Source: Pseudomonas putida (GTDB taxonomy: Bacteria > Pseudomonadota > Gammaproteobacteria > Pseudomonadales > Pseudomonadaceae). Taken from it: a DNA stretch of 64,000 bases. A program made the position numbers and the translations under genes. Location of the stretch: positions 2,356,001 through 2,420,000 of the forward strand of contig NZ_CP039371.1 in NCBI RefSeq assembly GCF_005080685.1. The letters run 5' to 3'. Under the pieces are notes generated by a model. That model searched no databases and was not told the origin of the DNA. It saw only the letters and a list, made by a program, of their open reading frames with translations. Numbering within the stretch: position 1 is the first letter of the stretch; each line of letters begins with the position of its first letter. Positions 52,993 through 61,969 of the stretch are shown piece after piece.

Positions 52993-54479
52993 TGCGTGTC
53001 GAGCCGACCGACCAGTGAAATCTCGAAATTGGCGCCCATGTACTTGAAGTGCGGACGTACCGCGAGCGACACCTGGTACCAACCCGGATCGCCCGCCACG
53101 TCCGAAACTTCTATCTTCGCGGCACGCAACGGACGACGGCTTCTCACGTCGGCGGACGGGTTTTCCTGGTCGGCTACGTACTGCTTGATCCACTTGCCGA
53201 GCTCGGACTCCAGATCGCGGCGCTCCTTCCAGCTTCCGATCTGTTCGCGCTGGAGCACCTTGATGTAATGGGCCAGCCGGTTGACGATGAACAGGTAAGG
53301 CAACTGGGTGCCGAGTTTGTAGTTGGTCTGTGCTTGCAGGCCCTCCGGCGTTTTCGGAAAGGTCTTTGGCTTTTGCACGGAGTTGGCCGAGAAGAACGCC
53401 GCATTGTCGCTGTCTTTGCGCATGGTCAGGGCGATGAAGCCTTCTTCGGCCAGTTCGAACTCCTTGCGGTCAGAGATGAGTACCTCGGTGGGGATCTTCG
53501 CTTGCAGTTGCCCCAGTGACTCGAACAAGTGGACCGGCAAGTCCTCTACGGCGCCTCCCGACTGCGGGCCGATGATGTTCGGGCACCAGCGATAGCGTGC
53601 GAAGCTATCGTTGATGCAACCTGCCAGCAGGAAGGCGGCATTTCCCCATAGATAGTTGGCATGTCGGCCATCTATGTTTTCGTCGTAGTTGAAGCTCTGT
53701 ATGGGTTGCTCTTCAGGATGATAGGCAGAGCGCAGCATGAAACGGGGCGCCACCAGGGCAACATGGCGAGCGTCTTCGCTGTCGCGGAATGCGCGCCACT
53801 TGGCATGCCGAGGCCCGGCGAAGATGTCTTTGATCTCCTTGAGGTCAGGCAGGCCTTCGAAGCTGCTGAGGTTGAAGAATTCCGGCGCGGGTGCTGTCAG
53901 GAAAGGGGCATGTGCCATGGCGCCGACCGAGGCCATGTAACTCAGCAGCTTGATGTCAGGGGAGGAGGGGCCGAAGCTGTAATTGCCAAGCATGGCCGCT
54001 ACCGGTTCGCCACCAAACTGCCCGTAACCTGCGGTGTAGACATGTTTGTAGAGTCCGCTGCAGGTAATATCTGCGGCGTTCTCGAAATCATCGAGCAAGT
54101 CCTCCTTGCTGGTATGGAGAACCTCGAGTTTGATGTTCTCGCGGAAGTCTGTCCGGTCGACCAGGAGCTTGAGACTGCGCCAGGCGGATTCCAGTTCTTG
54201 AAATTCAGGCTCGTGCAAGATCGTATCCATTTGCTTGCCCAGCACACGGTCGACTTCAGCGATCATTTGGTCTACGCGGTGCTTGTTGATCAGCTGTTCT
54301 GTTTCATTGCTCTTGAGCATTTCCGCAATGAAAGCGGCGACGCCTTGTTTGGCAACGTGGTAGCCGTCCTGGGTCGGAACCAACATGGTTTCGGCCATGA
54401 TCTGGTCAAGCAATGTGGCTTTGCCGAGTGTCTCTATTTCAATGTCGGTGCCGGGCATCGTGCTGTTCTGGTTTGGCAT
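52989..54479 (-). CDS. tssC: T6SS sheath large subunit TssC (VipB)
   Basis: A 496-residue sheath protein with the family landmarks FQELESAWRSLKLLVDRTDFRENIKLEVLH, GEPVAAMLGNYSFG, FNLSSFEGLPDL and the C-terminal LAVRPHFKYMGANFEISLVGRLD. It polymerises with TssB to form the contractile sheath. It follows tssB by 18 bases. Confidence 0.97.
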   Translation of the reverse strand: MPNQNSTMPGTDIEIETLGKATLLDQIMAETMLVPTQDGYHVAKQGVAAFIAEMLKSNETEQLINKHRVDQMIAEVDRVLGKQMDTILHEPEFQELESAWRSLKLLVDRTDFRENIKLEVLHTSKEDLLDDFENAADITCSGLYKHVYTAGYGQFGGEPVAAMLGNYSFGPSSPDIKLLSYMASVGAMAHAPFLTAPAPEFFNLSSFEGLPDLKEIKDIFAGPRHAKWRAFRDSEDARHVALVAPRFMLRSAYHPEEQPIQSFNYDENIDGRHANYLWGNAAFLLAGCINDSFARYRWCPNIIGPQSGGAVEDLPVHLFESLGQLQAKIPTEVLISDRKEFELAEEGFIALTMRKDSDNAAFFSANSVQKPKTFPKTPEGLQAQTNYKLGTQLPYLFIVNRLAHYIKVLQREQIGSWKERRDLESELGKWIKQYVADQENPSADVRSRRPLRAAKIEVSDVAGDPGWYQVSLAVRPHFKYMGANFEISLVGRLDTQ

Positions 54480-54497
54480 TGGGCGCGTTCCTTTGAT

Positions 54498-55001
54498 TTA
54501 GCCTTCGGTGGATGTCTCAAGCACCAGACCCAGCTCTTGCGCTAGTTGCTTTCGGGTTTGCTCGTCGCTCAGCAGAAGTTGCATCTGTTTGCGAAAAGCG
54601 GGGACGTTACCCAGCGGACCTTTGAGGGCAACCAGCGCCTCGCGGAGCGCCAGCAGTTTGTTGAGTTCGGGTATTTGCCGGGCGATCTGGTCTGGCCCGA
54701 AATCATTGAACGTGCGGAAGTGCAAGCTGACAGCGATTTCGGCGTCGGGCGTGGGGCTGAGTGCCGAGGGCACGGACATATCCAGCCTGACGTCGGCATC
54801 TTTCAGTACGTCGTTGAAACTGTGCTTGTCGATGCGCAAGACGGGCCGGTCTTCGAGCGATCTGTCGTCCTGCAGCCCAAAATCCCCCAGGACCAGCATT
54901 TTGTGAGGCAACTCTATTTCCGCTTGCTCATTGCCCGTGGCAGGAACATATCGGATGTTGATGCATTCTTTTGGCGCGACAGAACTCATGGTTTTGGACA
55001 T
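54498..55001 (-). CDS. tssB: T6SS sheath small subunit TssB (VipA)
   Basis: A 167-residue protein with AAGGAG before ATG 55001. It has INIRYVPATGNEQAEIELPHKMLVLGDFG and the LHFRTFNDFGPDQIARQIPELNKLLALREALVALKGPLGN core. It is the first gene of the minus-strand T6SS operon, preceded by a leader of roughly 270 bases if the sigma-54 element at 55284-55300 is its promoter. Confidence 0.96.
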   Translation of the reverse strand: MSKTMSSVAPKECINIRYVPATGNEQAEIELPHKMLVLGDFGLQDDRSLEDRPVLRIDKHSFNDVLKDADVRLDMSVPSALSPTPDAEIAVSLHFRTFNDFGPDQIARQIPELNKLLALREALVALKGPLGNVPAFRKQMQLLLSDEQTRKQLAQELGLVLETSTEG

Positions 55002-55058
55002 GAAGAGCTAACTCCTTGTAAGAGGTTTCCTACTAAATCTAATTGTGTGTAATTTTTC

Positions 55059-55076
55059 TGTAGGATGGCTCCTACA
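55059..55076. other. Hairpin in the tssB leader
   Basis: A perfect 7-base stem (TGTAGGA / TCCTACA) with a 4-base loop, about 60 bases before tssB. No T-run follows on either strand, so it is not a terminator. It may be an RNA control element; AGGA in the stem could attract an RsmA-type regulator, but that is speculation. Confidence 0.35.
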
Positions 55077-55283
55077 AAGTTGCTTGGATCGCTTATTTGT
55101 TGTCCGTTGCTTAAGGTTGGCCTGAAAACCATGCATCTTGAGCTGGTTTTTAGTCGAGGCTTAATTTGTAAGTTGATATTTATTTGTGTGCGGCTGGCTC
55201 TGTGTACTAGTCTCGTTTTTGTTTTCGGTCCTCGAAAATTGTTGCTGTCGTAATTTGTAGGATTAAGTGTAGGAAATTTCTCT

Positions 55284-55300
55284 TGGCAACTTTTTTGCCA
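55284..55300. promoter_or_regulatory. Palindromic, bidirectional sigma-54 promoter element of the T6SS
   Basis: TGGCAACTTTTTTGCCA reads as a -24/-12 element on both strands: TGGCAA-CTTTT-TTGCC (+) and TGGCAA-AAAAG-TTGCC (-), each with GG and GC exactly 12 bases apart. The plus start would be near 55310, upstream of vasI; the minus start near 55275, upstream of tssB. It lies in the AT-rich 325-base gap 55002-55326. Confidence 0.65.
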
Positions 55301-55326
55301 TTCCCATGGAAGAGAGTTTGGTTCCA

Positions 55327-55974
55327 ATGATTAGTCGCTGCGCATATGGTGCTGGATTGTCGCTGCTGTTTTATCTTGGTCCGGCGTTGGCAAGCCCGGT
55401 TCGGGATTGTCCAGGTATCGTGTCTAACCTCGAGCGTCTGGCCTGCTTTGATGAGGCCGCACGAACGCCTGCACGGGTCGCGAAACACAACTGGTCGGCA
55501 CCCGAGCAAGAGGCGCCGAGCGTTTTGAACGTGTTGGCCAACGAAGTCGAGCGAACCCCTGACGACCTGACTTTCCACATGCGCGAGCTGGGTGAGGGAC
55601 AAACGCAGCCGCGGGTGATCATCTCCGCCCCGGCGATTGCATCGGTTGAGCCACGCACCTACCTGGCGATCAGTTGCATCCAGAACATCTCGCGGTTGCA
55701 GTTGATTGCCGGAGAACCGTTCAACACCAGCCGGGTCAAGGTGCAGCTAACGGGCGAGCGAAGTTCTACGGTCCCTGCCCACTGGCAGGTCATGGAGAAC
55801 GGTCAGGTGCTCGATGCAGGTCGAGGTCTGCCGGCGATCGAGCAGATCAAGGCGCTTTTAGGTGCCCACCGTATCCGTGTGGCCAGTGACCACTCCGCGA
55901 TCGATGGACTGACGTTCGACGCTGAAGGCCTGGATCCTCTCATCGACAAGGCGCGCAAGACATGTCGCTGGTAA
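55327..55974 (+). CDS. vasI: T6SS-associated exported protein VasI
   Basis: A 215-residue protein. ATG 55327 is preferred over 55306 because the predicted sigma-54 transcript starts near 55310 and because it gives a proper signal peptide (MISRCAYGAGLSLLFYLGPALA-SP). The mature part has DCPGIVSNLERLACFDEAARTP, ISCIQNISRLQLIAGEPFN and GLPAIEQIKALLGAHRIRV, typical of VasI. Its role in T6SS is not well defined. It overlaps tssA by 13 bases. Confidence 0.85.
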   Translation: MISRCAYGAGLSLLFYLGPALASPVRDCPGIVSNLERLACFDEAARTPARVAKHNWSAPEQEAPSVLNVLANEVERTPDDLTFHMRELGEGQTQPRVIISAPAIASVEPRTYLAISCIQNISRLQLIAGEPFNTSRVKVQLTGERSSTVPAHWQVMENGQVLDAGRGLPAIEQIKALLGAHRIRVASDHSAIDGLTFDAEGLDPLIDKARKTCRW

Positions 55975-57410
55975 TGCAGGTATCGGCGGCGGAAATGGCG
56001 CGGTTGCTTTCACCTATAGACCCGCAGGTTCCTGCTGGGCTGTTCGATATGGAAGACGAAACCTACCAGGCCATTGACCAGGAAATGGTGAAGCTGGGTG
56101 GGCTTCAAGAGGCATCGATCGACTGGTGCTATATCGAAGAAGCATCACGCCAGTACCTGATCGAGCAGTGTAAACACCTACGGATTGTCTGGCACTTGAC
56201 TGTCGCCTGGCTGCGTAGCGATTGTTGGCAACAGTGGAGTTGTAGCCTGGAGTTGCTCGGCGGCATTGTCGAACACTACTGGGAGAGCGCTCATCCCAAG
56301 CCGGGTCCCAAGGGGCTTCTAGGCAAGCGCAAGCTGGTCGGTCTGATCATCGACCGACTGCTCGATACGCTTGCAAGGCTAGACCGATTTACCTATAGCC
56401 GGGCGCATGCTGTCGCTGCGCAAAACGCCTTGGAACGCCTGCAGCGGCAAGCTGATGCAGCGCAGTTGGATGCCAAGGTCCTGGGGGAACTTGAGCGTTT
56501 GTTGCTCAAACACTTGAAATCCGCCGAGAGCGGTGGAGACCCTGCCACCAACGTCGTCACCCCAAAGCTAGAGCCGTCGCCCTTGCTTGAGGTCTTCGCT
56601 GCGCCCAAGCCCAGCCTGTCGCTCGGCAACGAACGCGAGACTCGTCGAGCCGTGTTGAGCATGGCCGAGTTCATCAACCAGCAGGACCAATACGACCCCA
56701 CCGGATATCAATTGCGACGCTTCGGTTTGTGGGCCCATATCCAGACTGAACCCGGGACCAGGCAGGAGAACCGCACAGAGTTGATGGCGGTTCCCATGGA
56801 TATCGTCCGCGGTTATGAGGAAGCGATCGCCAGCACGTCGATTTCCCCTGCCTTGTTGCTTCGGATCGAAAAGAGTGTGACGTCGTCTCCCTACTGGATC
56901 CGAGGCAGTTTTCTCGCCGCAGCGGTGGCCGCGCGGCTAGCGATGGATGAAGTGGCGGAGGCCATCCGCAGCACCACGGCGCGGTTCGTACAGCGCCTGC
57001 CGGCTCTTCAGCAACTGTGTTTCAGCGATGGCACAGCATTCGTCGATAGTCAGTGCCTGGCGTGGCTGAGGGGTGGGCAGGCCGGTGCCGAGCACCCAAG
57101 CGCGGGGCGGGAATTCGCAAGCCTGCGTGAGGAGCTGGCCAGCCAGTTGGATGGCGGGGTAGAGCCATTGCTGCTGCGCCTGCAGAGTATGCAAGCGGAG
57201 TTCCTGGCTCCCCGCGAGCGTTGCCACAGCACGACCATAGCTGCCGATTTACTGGCGGCAAGAGGCATTTCCTGGCTTGCCCAGGATCTGTGCGCCAGCG
57301 TCGCCCAGACGATGCAGCAAACCACTGCCAATGACTGGGAACCTGACGTGTTCCAACGACTTCAGCACTACGGCGCAACCTCAGCGCTGCTCGAGAAGAA
57401 CAAGCAATAG
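55962..57410 (+). CDS. tssA: T6SS protein TssA (VasJ/ImpA-N type)
   Basis: A 482-residue protein. The N-terminal ImpA domain is shown by ARLLSPIDPQVPAGLFDMEDETYQAIDQEMVKLGG and YLIEQCKHLRIVWHLTVAWLR; the middle has AEFINQQDQYDPTGYQLRRFGLWAHI, as in long VasJ-type TssA proteins that cap and guide sheath growth. It lies eight bases before tssM and overlaps vasI. Confidence 0.9.
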   Translation: MSLVMQVSAAEMARLLSPIDPQVPAGLFDMEDETYQAIDQEMVKLGGLQEASIDWCYIEEASRQYLIEQCKHLRIVWHLTVAWLRSDCWQQWSCSLELLGGIVEHYWESAHPKPGPKGLLGKRKLVGLIIDRLLDTLARLDRFTYSRAHAVAAQNALERLQRQADAAQLDAKVLGELERLLLKHLKSAESGGDPATNVVTPKLEPSPLLEVFAAPKPSLSLGNERETRRAVLSMAEFINQQDQYDPTGYQLRRFGLWAHIQTEPGTRQENRTELMAVPMDIVRGYEEAIASTSISPALLLRIEKSVTSSPYWIRGSFLAAAVAARLAMDEVAEAIRSTTARFVQRLPALQQLCFSDGTAFVDSQCLAWLRGGQAGAEHPSAGREFASLREELASQLDGGVEPLLLRLQSMQAEFLAPRERCHSTTIAADLLAARGISWLAQDLCASVAQTMQQTTANDWEPDVFQRLQHYGATSALLEKNKQ

Positions 57411-57418
57411 GAGCCTTC

Positions 57419-60400
57419 ATGAATCGACTCTGGACACTGTGCAAGCGCTGGGGAGCGCCGCTCGTGATGCGTATCGGGCTGGCGATGCCCGTGCTGCTTG
57501 GACTTGGCGTTTCGCTGCTGTTAATCGCCATCTGGTGGCTTGGGCCGCAATGGACCTGGCGTGGACAGCAGCCGCTGGATAGCCTGTCGAGCCGCGGGAT
57601 GGCCAGCCTGTTGCTGGTGTTGCTGCCAGTCTTGTCCTGGGCGTTCATGCTTCGTGTGAAGTTTCGTCGATTGCAGGCGCAGCAATGTGATGAGGCTGCT
57701 GCCGAAGCCGACCCTTGTCTAGCGTATGTCCAAGCCCAAGAGCGGGCGCTGAACCAAGGTTTGGCCCATTATCTGGAAAACGCCGGCGGGCGACGGGCGC
57801 TGTACCGTTTGCCTTGGTACCTCGTCATCGGTGAGCAGGGCGCTGGCAAGAGTAGCTTCATCGACCGGTCGAATCAGCGCTTTTCCCTCACCCGTATTAC
57901 CAAGGTCCAAGCCCAGGGGCTTCACATACAGGACCTTGAGTACCCAGTCAGCTGGTGGATCAGCGATGAGGCCGTCATTCTCGATCCACCCGGAGAACTG
58001 ATCGCCCAGAGCTCAACGAGCGAACGCTTTGATGACAAGGAAGCAGAGGCACAGGCCGCCGTACCACTCGGTACGCCGGCAAGGCTCTGGGAACACTTGC
58101 TGGGGTGGTTGGCGTGCAACCGGAGCCGAAGAGCACTCAACGGTTTGTTGTTGGTGATCGATCTGTCATCGCTGTTGCGCGGCGGACCCGAGCAGCGAAC
58201 GGCCCTGGCGCGAACGCTACGCACCCGGCTGCACGAGGTGAGTAGCCACCTTGGCTCCCGGCTTCCGTTGTACGTAGTGCTCAGCAAGTTCGATTTACTG
58301 GACGGGTTCGATGAGCTCTATTCGCGATTGAGCGCTGCTGAACGTGAACAGACGCTTGGGTTCACTTTCAAGTTGGATGCCGTCAGCAGGTTCGACGCTT
58401 GGCTGGATGAGTTTATCGAACACTACGATGAATTGGTCTGCCAGGTGCAGCAACAGGTGGCGCAGACCCTGCACAGTGTTGGCTGCCCGACGCAGCGTGA
58501 GCGCCTGACATCGTTGCATGCCCAGTTGGCTGGCCTGCGCCCTGTGCTGGTGGGGTTGCTGCGGGAGATATTGGCCAGCGACCGTTTTACCACCCCGGCA
58601 TTGGTGCGTGGGGTCTATTGTTCATCGGTCATGCAGCAAGGGGAAATCAGCAACGCGTTTGTCCGTCGGGCTGCGCAGCCTTACAAGACCACGCCGCCAC
58701 TGCGCGAGAGCAAATCGCAAAAGAACCCGCAGGTCTATTTCATCCAGCAACTTTTTCAGGGTGTGATCTACAAGGAGGCCGGGCTGGCGGGGGACAACGT
58801 CAGGGTGGCACGCAGCAAGCGTCAGCTATTGTGGGTGGGTTCTGGAGTAGGCGTCCTGGCGTTTGCCATCGCCATCGCCAGTTGGCATCGCTACTTCGAC
58901 ATCAATGCTGCCAAGGCGGACGGAGTGCTGGCAAAGACTCAGGCTTTCGGTAGTCAGGAGGTGGATCAGCGTCTGGATCCCACCGGTCGCAACCTCCTGG
59001 CGCCGCTCAATCAGATTCGTGATGCCGTTTCGGTGTTTGGTGCCTATCGTTCTGCATGGCCGGGCGTTGCGGATCTGGGGCTCTACCAAGGGCGCGCCAT
59101 CGGGCCCAGGGTCGATGAGGCCTACCTGAAGCTGCTATCTCGTCGATTCCTCCCAGCAATTGCCAGTGGCGTTGTCGATGCAATGAATGCCGCACCGCTT
59201 GGCAGTGATCAGCAAATGGCTGCGCTCAGGGTCTATCGAATGATCGAGGACCGTGACAATCGTCGTCCGGAATGGGTAGAGGACTGGATGTCCCTGCAAT
59301 GGCAACAGGCTTTTCCAGGGCAGGGCGCTGTGCAACGTGATCTCATGCGGCACTTGCAGTATGCCTTGGCCTATGCCGAAACTGACCTGCCACAATTCAG
59401 CCAGCGTGTGAGCGAAGTCCAGCAGGCCTTGCGCAAGGTGCCTCTGCCACAGCGGGTGTACGCCAGCCTCAAACAGGAAGCTCAGGATGAGCTGCACGCC
59501 GGCCTGGATTTGCGCAATCAGATCGGGCCAGCGTTCGATGTGGTTTATCAGTCGGCGTCAGTGCCAGGAGGGAGCCAAGGGACCGTCGTGCTTGCGCCCT
59601 TGGTGACGGCCAAAGGCTTCAAGGAATACTTCGAGCCGCGCAGCCAGCACATCACCGAGATGGCCATGATTGATCAGTGGGCGTTGGGTGAGCGGCGGCA
59701 ACTGGACTACTCAAGCGCCGATCGGAAAGCGCTGACCGAGAGTATTCGCAATCTGTACACCTCTGATTACATCGACACCTGGCGGCGGTCGTTAGCAGCA
59801 TTCGCGGTGACCGATTTCCATGACCTGAACCATGGCGTGTCGGTTCTGCATCAGTTGACCGGCCCCGCAGCACCATTGCTGCGTTTGCTCGAAACCGTGC
59901 GGGACAACACCGAACTCCAGCCCTTGCCGACAGCTGAGGGTAAACAGGAGCAACAGTATGGGCTCGATATTCGGCGTGCGTTCTCGGGCATGCATGCCTT
60001 GTTGGAGCCCAAAGGCACTCAGCCGAGCTATTACGATGAAACGCTAGGTGCAGTGACGGCCGTTTACGATTACGCAAAGGCAGTGCAGGACAGCTCGGAC
60101 CGTGGCAAGGCCGCTCTGCATGTGGTACTCCAGCGCTTTTCAATGACCGGTTCCGATCCGATAGCCAACCTGCAACGGGTCGCCTCTGGACTTCCGGAAC
60201 CGCTCGATCAACAGGTGAGAAAACTTGCTGAGCAGACCGCCCGGGTGCTCAATGTCGAAGCATTGCGGGAGCTGGAGCGGCGGTGGGATGCAGACGTGTA
60301 CAGCTTTTTCCAGCAACGGCTGGCGGGTCGGTATCCATTCGTTGCCCATGCGCCTGATGCCTCCCTGGATGATTTTGAAGCGTTCTTCGGTCCCAAGGGA

Positions 60401-60979
60401 AGGTTGCGCCAATTCCAGGATCGCTACCTTGAAGTCTTTCTCGAGGAAAACCTGGAGGCGCTGGGCAGTCAACAGGGAGGCTCGCTGATCCGCGGCGACG
60501 TCCTAAAGCAATTGTCGGTAGCCGAGCGGATAAGGGAAACATTCTTCGACCAGCGGGGAAACCTGAGTGTGCAGTTCAGTATCGAGCCGTTGGGGCTCAG
60601 TGGTAATCAGCGCACCAGCTTGTTGGATCTGGACGGGCAACTGGTTTCATACACCCATGGCCCTCGCCAGATAACGGGCATTATCTGGCCTAACACCCTG
60701 GGGCCGCAGGTGCGCAGCAACCTCACCTTACTCAGGCAAAACGGCAACAGTAATCGCCTGGAATACCGGGGGCCGTGGTCCATGTTCCGCCTACTGAGTC
60801 GTGGGGCGCTCAATGGGCGCACCGCTACCAGCGTGGACCTGAGCTTCAAGGCAGGTGATGGGGTAATGCGCTATCGTCTGAATGCCGAGAAAGCCTTCAA
60901 CCCCATCACCCAGCAACCTTTCAAGGGCTTCAAATTGCCGCGAGGCCTGCTGCAAGAGCGTTCGGCGCAGGCCCTGTGA
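57419..60979 (+). CDS. tssM: T6SS inner-membrane protein TssM (IcmF)
   Basis: A 1186-residue protein. Two N-terminal membrane segments lie at about residues 18-80, then the nucleotide-binding Walker A IGEQGAGKSS near residue 138 and the VLSKFDLLDGFDEL segment. A third membrane segment lies near residue 475-495, followed by a large periplasmic domain that ends with IWPNTLGPQVRSNL and EYRGPWSMFRLLSRG. It spans the periplasm and binds TssJ. It is the last gene of the plus-strand operon; the CAP-domain gene follows on the opposite strand. Confidence 0.96.
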   Translation: MNRLWTLCKRWGAPLVMRIGLAMPVLLGLGVSLLLIAIWWLGPQWTWRGQQPLDSLSSRGMASLLLVLLPVLSWAFMLRVKFRRLQAQQCDEAAAEADPCLAYVQAQERALNQGLAHYLENAGGRRALYRLPWYLVIGEQGAGKSSFIDRSNQRFSLTRITKVQAQGLHIQDLEYPVSWWISDEAVILDPPGELIAQSSTSERFDDKEAEAQAAVPLGTPARLWEHLLGWLACNRSRRALNGLLLVIDLSSLLRGGPEQRTALARTLRTRLHEVSSHLGSRLPLYVVLSKFDLLDGFDELYSRLSAAEREQTLGFTFKLDAVSRFDAWLDEFIEHYDELVCQVQQQVAQTLHSVGCPTQRERLTSLHAQLAGLRPVLVGLLREILASDRFTTPALVRGVYCSSVMQQGEISNAFVRRAAQPYKTTPPLRESKSQKNPQVYFIQQLFQGVIYKEAGLAGDNVRVARSKRQLLWVGSGVGVLAFAIAIASWHRYFDINAAKADGVLAKTQAFGSQEVDQRLDPTGRNLLAPLNQIRDAVSVFGAYRSAWPGVADLGLYQGRAIGPRVDEAYLKLLSRRFLPAIASGVVDAMNAAPLGSDQQMAALRVYRMIEDRDNRRPEWVEDWMSLQWQQAFPGQGAVQRDLMRHLQYALAYAETDLPQFSQRVSEVQQALRKVPLPQRVYASLKQEAQDELHAGLDLRNQIGPAFDVVYQSASVPGGSQGTVVLAPLVTAKGFKEYFEPRSQHITEMAMIDQWALGERRQLDYSSADRKALTESIRNLYTSDYIDTWRRSLAAFAVTDFHDLNHGVSVLHQLTGPAAPLLRLLETVRDNTELQPLPTAEGKQEQQYGLDIRRAFSGMHALLEPKGTQPSYYDETLGAVTAVYDYAKAVQDSSDRGKAALHVVLQRFSMTGSDPIANLQRVASGLPEPLDQQVRKLAEQTARVLNVEALRELERRWDADVYSFFQQRLAGRYPFVAHAPDASLDDFEAFFGPKGRLRQFQDRYLEVFLEENLEALGSQQGGSLIRGDVLKQLSVAERIRETFFDQRGNLSVQFSIEPLGLSGNQRTSLLDLDGQLVSYTHGPRQITGIIWPNTLGPQVRSNLTLLRQNGNSNRLEYRGPWSMFRLLSRGALNGRTATSVDLSFKAGDGVMRYRLNAEKAFNPITQQPFKGFKLPRGLLQERSAQAL

Positions 60980-61030
60980 GTGCGCAGCGTAGGACCAGGC
61001 TGGCCACTTACCCTGGGGGGATGCACCCCG

Positions 61031-61879
61031 TCAAGGCGCGCCGAACACCATGGTCCAATACACCCCCTCATCGCTTCGGGCGTTCTCGGCAAATGCCGCG
61101 CCCACCTGGGTGAACATCGGATTCATCAGGTTGGCGCAATGCCCTGGGCTGGCCAGCCAGCCGGCCATCGCCTTGCTCGGTGAGCCCTGGCCGGCGGCAA
61201 TGTTCTCGCCGATCTGACGGCCACGGTAGCCGGCATCCCATGCCCGGTCTGCCGGCAGATCACCGTCGGGGTCACGGTGAGCGAAGAAATTGTCGTTGGC
61301 CATCGCCCGGCTGTGTCGCTGCGCCGCTGTTCCCAAGGCGCCGTTCCAGGTGAGCGGCCGTGCAGCGGCGAAGCGCTGGCGGCCACACAGGCGCGGTTTC
61401 GCTCGCGCCGCGTTGACCTGCGCCAGCAGCGCTTTGCTGGCGGAGCGCTGATCGCCGAGCTGAGCGTCGAGCACCGGACGCGCCAGCACCACTCGCCATT
61501 CGCTGCGAACGCGACTGACGCCGATGTCGGCAAATTGGTTGTCGAGCAACGCCGAGCAGTAATCGTTCTCCAGCATGGCAAAGGCCTCCTCGGCATCCTC
61601 CGCGCCAATCAGGCGGATGGCGCGTACCTTGACCGCCTGATATCCGGCGGCCTTCAAGCCTTCGCGCAAACCGCCGCCGTAGCCGACTGGTACCACCAGG
61701 TTCGACCTCAACGTGAGCGGCGCCAAGGTTTGAACCCTGCGTCCCTCGCAGCGCTGTGGTTGGGCGCGGTAGTCGTTGATGGCCGCCACCAATTGCCTTT
61801 CCCCGCTGGCATGGGCGGGGCTGAGGAACAGGGCGAACAAAGGGATGAGGAAGGAAGAGCGGCGGGCAGCTTGGCGCAT
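61031..61879 (-). CDS. Exported CAP/SCP-domain protein
   Basis: A 282-residue protein with a signal peptide ending near SPAHA-SG. The C-terminal half is a CAP domain: LGTAAQRHSRAMANDNFFAHRDPDGD, IGENIAAGQGSPSKAMAGWLASPGHCANLMNPMFTQVGAAF. The N-terminal half (VVPVGYGGGLREGLKAAGYQAVKVRAIRL) resembles nothing I can name. CAP proteins are secreted and often bind lipids; the bacterial role is unclear. It converges on tssM with a 51-base gap, but nothing ties it to the T6SS. Confidence 0.88.
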   Translation of the reverse strand: MRQAARRSSFLIPLFALFLSPAHASGERQLVAAINDYRAQPQRCEGRRVQTLAPLTLRSNLVVPVGYGGGLREGLKAAGYQAVKVRAIRLIGAEDAEEAFAMLENDYCSALLDNQFADIGVSRVRSEWRVVLARPVLDAQLGDQRSASKALLAQVNAARAKPRLCGRQRFAAARPLTWNGALGTAAQRHSRAMANDNFFAHRDPDGDLPADRAWDAGYRGRQIGENIAAGQGSPSKAMAGWLASPGHCANLMNPMFTQVGAAFAENARSDEGVYWTMVFGAP

Positions 61880-61969
61880 GGGGCGAACAGCTCGGACGGG
61901 GTGGCGGCGCAGTGCCGATTAAAGGGCCCGGCTAAGACTGCGCGCCTCGAAACTGGTTCATGAGCAGCG

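Noticed and set aside
55059..55076. Hairpin considered as a transcription terminator
   Set aside because: No T-run follows on either strand, and it lies within the leader of an expressed operon.
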